Source: Spartobacteria bacterium
GTDB taxonomy: Bacteria > Verrucomicrobiota > Verrucomicrobiia > Chthoniobacterales > Chthoniobacteraceae
Length of the DNA: 6,327 bases
Direction: 5' to 3'
NCBI GenBank assembly: GCA_025350985.1
Contig: JANXWU010000431.1
Span: forward strand, 1-6,327
The first letter of the stretch is position 1. Every line of letters starts with the position of its first letter. Shown here piece by piece: positions 1-5,095 of this stretch. The notes under the pieces were generated by a model. It ran no database searches and was not told the origin of the DNA. It saw only the letters and a program-made list of their open reading frames with translations. Position numbers and translations under genes: made by a program.

Positions 1-138
1 CGCAGCGCGCTGCAAAACGCGGCTTCGATCTCGGGCCTGCTGCTCACCACGGAAGCGTTGGTGACGGAGATCCCGCAGAAAGAACCAGCCGGCGGCGGCG
101 GACATCCTCCGCACGGTGGCGGCGGAATGGAATACTAG
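1..138 (+). CDS. groEL: Chaperonin GroEL (Hsp60), C-terminal fragment
   Basis: This is the last 45 codons of a GroEL gene whose body lies left of the window. The reading frame starts at base 1 and stops at TAG 136-138. The peptide begins [20 protein letters not shown], which matches the conserved final helix of the equatorial domain of GroEL (family knowledge: the LLTTE-x-x-V motif just before the flexible tail). GroEL forms a two-ring cytosolic ATPase that encloses and folds non-native proteins with GroES. The tail after the IPQKEPAG segment is rich in glycine with two histidines and ends GMEY, instead of the repeated GGM of Escherichia coli. Tails ending in GM plus an acidic residue plus Y occur in several non-proteobacterial phyla. 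It is followed closely by an intrinsic terminator, so it is probably the last gene of a groES-groEL type unit; groES itself cannot be seen. Confidence 0.95.
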   Translation, partial: RSALQNAASISGLLLTTEALVTEIPQKEPAGGGGHPPHGGGGMEY

Positions 139-168
139 GCCAAAGGGTTTAGTTCCGAACAAATCAAC

Positions 169-201
169 CAGCCGGGTCTCGCGAGAGGCCCGGCTGTTTT
201 G
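169..201 (+). terminator. Rho-independent terminator after groEL
   Basis: Bases 169-180 pair with 185-196 to make a 12-bp stem (one G-U wobble at 177/188) closed by a GCGA loop at 181-184. GCGA is a GNRA-type stable tetraloop. The stem is followed directly by TTTTGTTGTTG at 197-207. It begins 31 nt after the groEL stop codon and is on the correct strand to end groEL transcription. The sequence 5' of the stem is A-rich and could lengthen the pairing into the T tract. Confidence 0.9.
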
Positions 202-343
202 TTGTTGTATGACCGCGCTTTTGGAGCGGCGAGTGTGTGACTGTCGGCAATTTGATGGAGAGGAGGCGAGGGTCATAGACCGCCGCTTCAGCAATGTTGA
301 AACCATTTGCGCCAGCCACGCTGCTCGCTAGCGTTCCGCCCCC
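202..343. other. Non-coding leader region upstream of yqeY
   Basis: No gene is supported here. Three things are visible: an SD-like purine run GGAGAGGAGG at 257-266 with no start codon at a useful distance; an imperfect inverted repeat at 267-283 (GGC and GGTC arms pairing with GACC and GCC, with a 3-nt bulge and ATA loop); and a weak TTGATG (252-257) with CATAGA (274-279) at 16-nt spacing. That last pair could be a sigma-70-type promoter but is a poor match. A promoter for yqeY must lie here or just after the terminator if yqeY is transcribed independently of groEL. Confidence 0.4.
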
Positions 344-796
344 ATGACGATCCAAGATCAGATCGACCACGACATCAAAGAGGCGATGAAAGCGCGGCAG
401 GTCGAACGGCTCGGCGTGTTGCGGATGCTCAAGAGTTCGATGAAAAACGCGGCGATCGAAAAGGGCGGCGCGGAGGCGAAACTCGACGACACGGAGGCGA
501 CGGCGGTGATCCGCAAAGAAGCGAAGAAGCGGCAGGATTCGATTGAGGCATTTCAGACGGCGGGCCGGATGGAACTGGTCGCGAAGGAAAAGGTGGAAGT
601 GGAATTTTTGAATGCCTATCTCCCGAAGGCGATGGCGGCTGAAGAGATCGCCGCCTTGGTGAAAGAAGCCATCGCCGAAGCGGGCGCGACGAACAAAGCG
701 CAGATGGGCGCGGTGATGAAAGTAGCGCAGGCGAAGGCCGCTGGCCGGGTGGATGGGAAAACTTTGAGCGCCGAGGTGCAGAGGCAATTAGTCTGA
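344..796 (+). CDS. yqeY: YqeY family (GatB/YqeY domain) protein
   Basis: The 150-residue product has the usual length and motif order of the YqeY family. It has a helical N-terminus with LGVLRMLKSSMKN near residues 23-35. The family core KKRQDSIEAFQTAGR spans 61-75 and is followed by the acidic E-x-E-x-E segment and AYLPK at 91-95. MGAVMK lies at 121-126 and GRVDGK at 134-139, before a short C-terminal helix. The family resembles the tRNA-binding tail domain of the GatB amidotransferase subunit, but free-standing members have no well-established function and no catalytic residues are apparent. A link to tRNA metabolism is therefore inferred only from the fold. The ATG at 344 places the family N-terminus correctly, although no Shine-Dalgarno sequence precedes it (the upstream bases are CCGCCCCC). 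It is followed by 95 nt and then ispD on the same strand. Confidence 0.9.
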   Translation: MTIQDQIDHDIKEAMKARQVERLGVLRMLKSSMKNAAIEKGGAEAKLDDTEATAVIRKEAKKRQDSIEAFQTAGRMELVAKEKVEVEFLNAYLPKAMAAEEIAALVKEAIAEAGATNKAQMGAVMKVAQAKAAGRVDGKTLSAEVQRQLV

Positions 797-815
797 TGGG
801 CCGTTGGACTCTGGC

Positions 816-847
816 TTGAAGGGTTTGTTGGGCTCGAACGCTTTCAA
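816..847 (+). other. Imperfect hairpin between yqeY and ispD
   Basis: TTGAA at 816-820 and TTCAA at 843-847 are the outer arms. GTTTG at 823-827 and CGAAC at 835-839 are the inner arms, around a 7-nt loop, with a mismatch, a bulge and one wobble pair between them. It lies 19 nt after the yqeY stop codon. No T tract follows, so it is not a convincing terminator. It could be an RNA-processing or 3'-end-stabilising structure, or chance. Confidence 0.25.
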
Positions 848-891
848 CCAATTCCTCCACAACTGCCACACCTCAGAACTCCGCTCTCCGC

Positions 892-1581
892 ATGACTTCC
901 GCAATTATCGTCGCCGCCGGTTCGAGCCGCCGCATGGGTTTTGACAAGCTGACGGCGCCGCTCGCAGGCAAGCCGGTGATCGCGCATTCGTTGGCGGCGT
1001 TTGAGAAAAGCAGAGACATCACCGAAATCGTGATCGTGACGCGAGAGGATCGCGTGGAGGAAATGACGAAACTGGTGAAGCACGAAAAATTTAAGAAAGT
1101 CGCCAAGATCATCGCGGGCGGGGCGGAGCGTTATCAATCGGTGTGGGAAGGGCTGCGCGCGGTGAGCGCGACTTCGGAGTTTGTGGCCATCCACGACGGC
1201 GCGCGGCCGCTGGTGACCACGGAGATGATTCGCAAATGCCTGGCGCTGGCGAAAAAAACCGGCGCGGCGTGTCTCGCCTCGCCCATCCCAGAAACGGTGA
1301 AACGCGCGGACGGCAACGGCATTGTGAAGGAAAGCGTCGAGCGCACCGGCTTGTGGGCGATGCAGACGCCGCAAGTTTTTTCGGCAGCGGTGATCGTGCA
1401 GGCGTATGCTGCGCTCATCGCGGCGCATGAGCCGGTGACCGACGAAGTGTCGGCGGTGCAACGCCTCGGCAAGCCGATCACCCTTTTGCGCAGCGAAGAT
1501 TGGAACCTCAAAATCACTTTTCCCCACGACATTCAAATGGCGCAGCAAGTGCTCAAGGTGCGGGCTCGCAAAAAGAGATGA
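892..1581 (+). CDS. ispD: 2-C-methyl-D-erythritol 4-phosphate cytidylyltransferase
   Basis: IspD transfers CMP from CTP to 2-C-methyl-D-erythritol 4-phosphate, the third step of the non-mevalonate (MEP) pathway to isopentenyl diphosphate, in the cytosol. The 229 residues match the family length. The nucleotide-binding start AAGSSRRMG (8-16) carries the catalytic Arg and is followed by Lys19 in a short loop. GGAERYQSV (76-84) and HDGARPLV (101-108) contact the nucleotide and metal. ERTGLWAMQTPQVF (150-163) holds the family Arg, and TDE is at 183-185. Lys207 in NLKIT corresponds to the substrate-binding Lys near the C-terminus. All expected key residues are present, so it should be active. The start at 892 puts the AAG motif at the usual distance from the N-terminus; no clear Shine-Dalgarno precedes it. 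The stop codon overlaps the next start as ATGA, indicating translational coupling with the peptidase gene. IspF, often beside or fused to IspD, is not in this window. Confidence 0.96.
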   Translation: MTSAIIVAAGSSRRMGFDKLTAPLAGKPVIAHSLAAFEKSRDITEIVIVTREDRVEEMTKLVKHEKFKKVAKIIAGGAERYQSVWEGLRAVSATSEFVAIHDGARPLVTTEMIRKCLALAKKTGAACLASPIPETVKRADGNGIVKESVERTGLWAMQTPQVFSAAVIVQAYAALIAAHEPVTDEVSAVQRLGKPITLLRSEDWNLKITFPHDIQMAQQVLKVRARKKR

Positions 1582-2846
1582 CTTACGATTATCGCGTCAC
1601 GAAACTCGCCAACGGCGCGCGCATCGCCTCGATTGAAATGCCGCACATGCACAGCGTCAGCGTCGGCTTGTGGGCGGGCGTCGGCGGCCGGCATGAGGCG
1701 GAACGGGACAGTGGCATCGCGCATTTCATCGAGCATCTGATTTTCAAGGGCACGAAGAAACGGAGCGCGCGGGAAATCAGCGAAGCGGTCGAAGGCGTGG
1801 GCGGATATTTGAACGCCTTCACGACCGAAGATCACACCTGCTATTACGCCAAGGCGGGCGCACAGCATCTGCCGGTGCTCTGCGACGTGCTCACCGACAT
1901 GTATCGCCATTCGCGGTTCACGCCGACGGATATCGGACGCGAGCGTGAGGTGGTGCGCGAGGAGATTTTAATGTATCGCGACCATCCGGGGCAGCACGCG
2001 CAGGAGTTGTTGTCCTCGACGATGTATCCGAAACATCCGCTCGGGCGACCGTTGACCGGCACGCTGGAAACGATCGCCACTTTTCGCCGTCCGCAGCTTC
2101 TGAGTTATCTCCACGAAAACTACAATGGCAACACGACCGTCGCGACGGTGGCGGGAAAAGTCCGGCACGAAGACGCGGTGGCACAGCTTGCGCCGGAGTT
2201 GGGAAAACTGCCGACCGGCCGCAAGCCGCGCTTTGCTCGCTGCCGGGTGAAAGGTGATAAGGCGCGCGTCACTTTGTTCACGCAGGAAACCGAGCAGACG
2301 CACCTGGCGATGGGGTATCACGCGTTCGGACGCGCAGACGAGCGACGGTTCGCGCTGAAATTGCTGAGCGTCATTTTAGGCGAGAACATGAGTTCGCGAC
2401 TGTTCCAAAAGCTGCGCGAAGAGCACGGGTTTTGTTACTCGATTCAAAGTGGGATGGTCGCGCTCGCGGACTCGGGGATGATCAATATTTGCGCCGGTCT
2501 GGACGCTTGCAAAATGCACAAGGCGGTGCGGATGATTTTGCAGGAACTCGAGCTGCTGTGCAAAAAAGCGCCCAGCCGCGATGAGCTGCAAAAGGCGAAG
2601 GATTACACCATCGGACAGACCTTGATGGGTCTCGAGAGCACCACCAACCAGATCATGTGGATGGGTGAGTCGATCATCGGTTACGGCAAAGTGCTCGACC
2701 CCGGCGAAGTGGAAAAGCGCGTGCTGGCGGTGACGCCGGAGCAAGTGCGCGCGGTCGCATGCCACTGCCTGAACAGTGCGCGCCTCGGGCTGGCGGTCGT
2801 CGGACCGATGAAGGACGCGGAGGAAATTCGGGGCTGGTTGGAGTAA
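1578..2846 (+). CDS. M16 family zinc metallopeptidase (processing-peptidase-like)
   Basis: The 422-residue product is a single-unit M16B-type peptidase, related to the mitochondrial processing peptidase beta subunit and to Bacillus YmxG/MlpA-type proteins. The inverted zinc motif HFIEH spans residues 49-53, with two His ligands and catalytic Glu52. The third ligand is probably Glu129 in the REREVVREEI stretch, about 75 residues on, as the family requires. Other family marks are FKGT (56-59), GGYLNAFT (75-82) and LGRPLTGT (155-162). In the second half there are SRLFQKLREEHGFCYSI (273-289), whose Arg and Tyr are the conserved substrate-binding pair, and GLESTTNQIMWMGE (351-364). No signal peptide or membrane segment is seen, so it is probably cytosolic. 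The start at 1578 is preferred because it overlaps the ispD stop as ATGA, has a purine-rich AAAAAGAG upstream, and begins directly with the family N-terminus; an ATG at 1500 would only add non-homologous residues encoded inside ispD. The natural substrate cannot be named. Confidence 0.93.
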   Translation: MTYDYRVTKLANGARIASIEMPHMHSVSVGLWAGVGGRHEAERDSGIAHFIEHLIFKGTKKRSAREISEAVEGVGGYLNAFTTEDHTCYYAKAGAQHLPVLCDVLTDMYRHSRFTPTDIGREREVVREEILMYRDHPGQHAQELLSSTMYPKHPLGRPLTGTLETIATFRRPQLLSYLHENYNGNTTVATVAGKVRHEDAVAQLAPELGKLPTGRKPRFARCRVKGDKARVTLFTQETEQTHLAMGYHAFGRADERRFALKLLSVILGENMSSRLFQKLREEHGFCYSIQSGMVALADSGMINICAGLDACKMHKAVRMILQELELLCKKAPSRDELQKAKDYTIGQTLMGLESTTNQIMWMGESIIGYGKVLDPGEVEKRVLAVTPEQVRAVACHCLNSARLGLAVVGPMKDAEEIRGWLE

Positions 2847-2884
2847 TCTTCCTTCCGAGCGTGGCGGAAGATCGCGCGCTTTTT
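2846..2884 (+). terminator. Candidate terminator after the M16 peptidase gene
   Basis: Two overlapping, mutually exclusive foldings start at the stop codon. ATCTTCC (2846-2852) can pair with GGAAGAT (2866-2872), with a nested alternative of CTTCCG (2852-2857) with CGGAAG (2865-2870). Alternatively AGCGTG (2858-2863) pairs with CGCGCT (2875-2880) with one wobble. Only this last stem runs straight into the T run (2880-2884), as an intrinsic terminator should. The T tract is short, so it may be weak or leaky. It would separate the ispD-peptidase unit from tig. Confidence 0.45.
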
Positions 2885-2928
2885 GTATGGAGGAAACGCG
2901 CTGTCGCTTCCGTGGGGTTGCCGCCAGC

Positions 2929-2953
2929 GATTCTTGGCTGCGCTCAGAATGAC
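2929..2953. repeat. Short inverted repeat, candidate dispersed intergenic element
   Basis: ATTCT at 2930-2934 pairs with AGAAT at 2946-2950. After one mismatch three more pairs close (one of them a wobble) around a 3-nt loop. Read on the - strand it gives GTCATTCTGAGCGCAGCCAA and then GAATC. This closely resembles a GTCATTCTGAGC-type intergenic sequence that recurs in many bacterial genomes, often mistranslated as SERS-x-ES-like or VILSAAKN-like peptides; both kinds of peptide appear in the spurious - strand frames here. Repetition cannot be shown, since only one copy lies in this window. The classification as a dispersed element rests on recollection and needs a genome search. Confidence 0.45.
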
Positions 2954-3031
2954 GTTGTTCTTGCGTGAAGAAATCCGTGGCGCACGAGACGGAACGCACC
3001 AATACTCCCCGACTCCATTTTTCCAAATACA

Positions 3032-4357
3032 ATGAGCCAAACCATGAACATCGAAGTTGATACGCTCCCTAATTGTCTCGCCACTCTCCGCGTGGAGGTG
3101 CCGTCGGAAAAAGTGGCCAAGGTCTGGGACAAGGTGGCGGGCGAATTTTCCCAGCACGCCAAGCTGCCCGGTTTCCGACCTGGTCGTGCGCCGCGGAACG
3201 TGGTCGAGATGAAATACAAAAAGGAAATCCGCGAGGAGGTGCAGCAGAAGGTGATGTCGGAAAGCGTGCGCGAGGCGATCACGGAAAAAAAGCTGCGCGT
3301 GCTGTCGATTGAAAATGTCGAGGACGTGGAGTTCGCCGCCGACAAGGCGCTCCGCTACACAGCGACCGTCGTCACCGCGCCGGAGTTTGAAATTCCCGAC
3401 TACAAAGGCATCGTCGTCCAGGAGAAGTCGGTGGCGGTGACGGAAGAGGAAGTGAACGAGGCGATTGAAAATTTGCGCGAACGCTCGGCGGATTTCACCG
3501 ACGTGGCGGAGCGCGGATTGCAGATGGAAGATTACGCGGTGATCGACTACACCGGCACCATCGACGGCAAGCTGGTGCAGGAGGTTTTCGAGAAGGCGGG
3601 CAAGCCGCTTTCGACGGGCGCGGACTTTTGGATTCGCATGACGCCGGAAGCGTTTTTTCCCGGCTTCACTGGTCAGTTGATCGACGCAAAAGCCGGCGAG
3701 GCGCGCGAGTTCGACATCGAGGTGCCGGCGGATTTTGTGATCAAAGAAATGGCCGGCCAGAAAATCCATTACGCGGTCACGGTCAAAGGGGTGAAACAGA
3801 AAACATTGCCGGAGTTGAACGACGAGTTCGCGGGCAAGGTCATGGAAGGCAAAACGCTGGACGAGTTGCGCGAAATGATCCGCGGTGACATTACGCAGCA
3901 AAAGGAGATTGATGCCGATCGCGACAAGAAGAACCAGATCGTGGCGCACTTGCTTGGGAAGGTGGAATGCGAGTTGCCGCAAAGCCTCGTCCGCAATGAA
4001 ACGCGCCGGATCATGTCGGAAATCGTGCGCGAGAATCAGGCGCGGGGCGTGCCGGATCAGGCTTTGAAGGAGAACGAAAAAGACATCGTCGGCTCCGCGA
4101 CGCAGAGCGCGAAAGAACGGCTGAAGGGCACGTTCATTCTGGTGCGCATTGCCGAGCAGGAAAAAATTGCGGTGACGCGCGATGAGTTCAATCATCGCAT
4201 CGCGATGCTGGCGGCACGCTACGGCACTCCGGTCGATAAGATGAAAAGCCAGCTCGCCGAACGGGGCGCGCTCGACCAGATTGAAGAGGAGTTGTTGACC
4301 GGCAAAGTCCTTGATTTTCTGAGTGCCAACGCTAGCGTCGCGACCAAATCCGCCTAA
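3032..4357 (+). CDS. tig: Trigger factor (ribosome-associated chaperone / prolyl isomerase)
   Basis: Trigger factor binds ribosomal protein L23 at the exit tunnel, shields nascent chains and can catalyse peptidyl-prolyl isomerisation. The 441-residue length fits the family (about 430-450). The N-terminal ribosome-binding domain (about 1-125) carries the signature PGFRPGRAP at 46-54. The FKBP-like isomerase domain runs about 167-255, from DYAVIDYTGTIDG through FFPGFTGQLIDAKAGE to HYAVTVKGVKQK. The C-terminal helical, SurA-like chaperone domain follows from about LPELNDEFA (259-267) to the end. The loop between the domain's DG turn (178-179) and PGF (210-212) is longer than in Escherichia coli. 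An in-frame ATG at 3044 would give MNIEVDTLPN, aligning better with the usual family N-terminus; neither start has a Shine-Dalgarno sequence, so the first four residues are uncertain. It leads the conserved tig-clpP-clpX cluster, linking co-translational folding with proteolysis. Confidence 0.96.
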   Translation: MSQTMNIEVDTLPNCLATLRVEVPSEKVAKVWDKVAGEFSQHAKLPGFRPGRAPRNVVEMKYKKEIREEVQQKVMSESVREAITEKKLRVLSIENVEDVEFAADKALRYTATVVTAPEFEIPDYKGIVVQEKSVAVTEEEVNEAIENLRERSADFTDVAERGLQMEDYAVIDYTGTIDGKLVQEVFEKAGKPLSTGADFWIRMTPEAFFPGFTGQLIDAKAGEAREFDIEVPADFVIKEMAGQKIHYAVTVKGVKQKTLPELNDEFAGKVMEGKTLDELREMIRGDITQQKEIDADRDKKNQIVAHLLGKVECELPQSLVRNETRRIMSEIVRENQARGVPDQALKENEKDIVGSATQSAKERLKGTFILVRIAEQEKIAVTRDEFNHRIAMLAARYGTPVDKMKSQLAERGALDQIEEELLTGKVLDFLSANASVATKSA

Positions 4358-4367
4358 CTTGAAAAAT

Positions 4368-4402
4368 GGGCGCGGCGGCTGCTTTAGACCGCGCCTCGCA
4401 GC
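4368..4402 (+). other. GC-rich hairpin in the tig-clpP gap
   Basis: GGCGCGG (4369-4375) pairs perfectly with CCGCGCC (4389-4395), extendable by a G-U pair (4368/4396). No T tract follows, so it is unlikely to be a terminator. Within its loop, GCTGC (4378-4382) is complementary to GCAGC (4398-4402) just downstream. This would allow either a competing stem or a pseudoknot-like fold ending 9 nt before the clpP start codon. A role in setting the tig/clpP expression ratio or in mRNA processing is inference only. Confidence 0.4.
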
Positions 4403-4411
4403 TTCGATTTA

Positions 4412-5077
4412 ATGATTCCAAAATTCGACCAGAACACTCCGCGTTCGGACTATTACCCGATCCCTCACGTCATCGAGAAGACGGGACAGGGCGAGCGGGC
4501 TTACGATATTTACTCACGACTGTTAAAAGACCGCATTGTGTTCATCGGCACGGCGATTGATGACCATGTGGCCAACGCTGTCATTGCGCAGCTTTTGTTT
4601 CTGCAAATGGAGGACCCGAAGAAGGACATCCACATTTACATCAACTCGCCCGGCGGCTCGGTGACCGCGGGACTAGCCATCTATGACACGATGCAGTTTA
4701 TGACCTGCGACGTGAACACTTATTGCATCGGCATGGCGGCAAGCATGGGCGCGGTGTTACTTTGCGCCGGGACGAAAGGCAAACGCTACGCGCTGCCTAA
4801 CTCCGACATCATGATCCACCAAGTGTCCGGCGGCGCGCAAGGACAGGCCAGCGACGTTGAGCGCCAGGTGGAGTATATGTTCAAACTCAAGAAGCGACTT
4901 ATCCGAATCCTTGCGGAACACAGTGGCCAGACTGAAGAAAAGGTGCATCTCGACTCGGACCGCGATTACTACATGAGCGGCTTGGAGGCGAAGGCTTATG
5001 GATTGGTGGACGAAGTGGTAAAGTCGCGCAAAGAACTAAAGGCTGACCAAGTAACTTCCGAGAGCAAGCCGGAGTAA
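4412..5077 (+). CDS. clpP: ATP-dependent Clp protease proteolytic subunit ClpP
   Basis: ClpP is the serine peptidase that forms a double-heptamer chamber and degrades proteins unfolded by ClpX or ClpA/C. The 221 residues cover the family in full. The N-terminal gating region includes [20 protein letters not shown] (15-34) and the fold core begins RIVFIG at 41. The oxyanion-loop segment is INSPGGSV at 77-84. The catalytic Ser111 lies in GMAASMGA, His136 in MIHQVSGG, and Asp185 in DRDYYMSG. The Ser-His and His-Asp spacings of 25 and 49 residues equal those of Escherichia coli ClpP, so the triad is complete and the enzyme should be active. The C-terminal tail after GLVDEVV is short and hydrophilic. 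No Shine-Dalgarno sequence precedes the ATG at 4412 (upstream bases CGATTTA). The gene sits 54 nt after tig and 18 nt before clpX, consistent with a shared transcript. Confidence 0.98.
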   Translation: MIPKFDQNTPRSDYYPIPHVIEKTGQGERAYDIYSRLLKDRIVFIGTAIDDHVANAVIAQLLFLQMEDPKKDIHIYINSPGGSVTAGLAIYDTMQFMTCDVNTYCIGMAASMGAVLLCAGTKGKRYALPNSDIMIHQVSGGAQGQASDVERQVEYMFKLKKRLIRILAEHSGQTEEKVHLDSDRDYYMSGLEAKAYGLVDEVVKSRKELKADQVTSESKPE

Positions 5078-5082
5078 CCTTT

Positions 5083-5090
5083 AAGAAGAG
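5083..5090 (+). promoter_or_regulatory. Partial Shine-Dalgarno of clpX
   Basis: The purine run AAGAAGAG ends 5 nt before the ATG at 5096. It is an imperfect match to the anti-SD sequence. It is still the clearest ribosome-binding site in the window, and it supports the 5096 start over the internal ATG at 5120. Confidence 0.5.
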
Positions 5091-5095
5091 ACCTA

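Noticed and set aside
164..787. 207-codon open frame on the - strand opposite yqeY and its leader
   Set aside because: It is a compositional shadow of yqeY and runs through the groEL terminator hairpin; it shows no family motifs.
1500..1577. Upstream ATG giving the M16 peptidase 26 extra residues
   Set aside because: The extra residues are encoded inside the conserved 3' end of ispD, do not resemble an M16 N-terminus or a signal peptide, and the ATGA overlap at 1578 is the more natural start.
2759..2968. 69-codon + strand open frame across the peptidase-tig gap
   Set aside because: It starts inside the peptidase gene in another frame, and its peptide is formed from the terminator and inverted repeat; there is no ribosome-binding site or homology signal.
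3028..3033. TACAAT as a -10 promoter box for tig
   Set aside because: It overlaps the candidate start codon, and no -35-like hexamer lies 16-18 nt upstream (CTCCCC is there). It would imply a nearly leaderless transcript starting at the second ATG, which is possible but unsupported.
2681..4195. 504-codon open frame on the - strand opposite tig
   Set aside because: The product is dominated by His, Arg, Phe, Leu and Asp, as expected of the antisense frame of a GC-rich Glu/Lys-rich gene. It has no recognisable domain, and the + strand encodes an intact trigger factor.
4366..4560. 64-codon + strand open frame overlapping the clpP start
   Set aside because: It lies in a different frame over the conserved clpP N-terminus, has no motif, and contains the intergenic hairpin.
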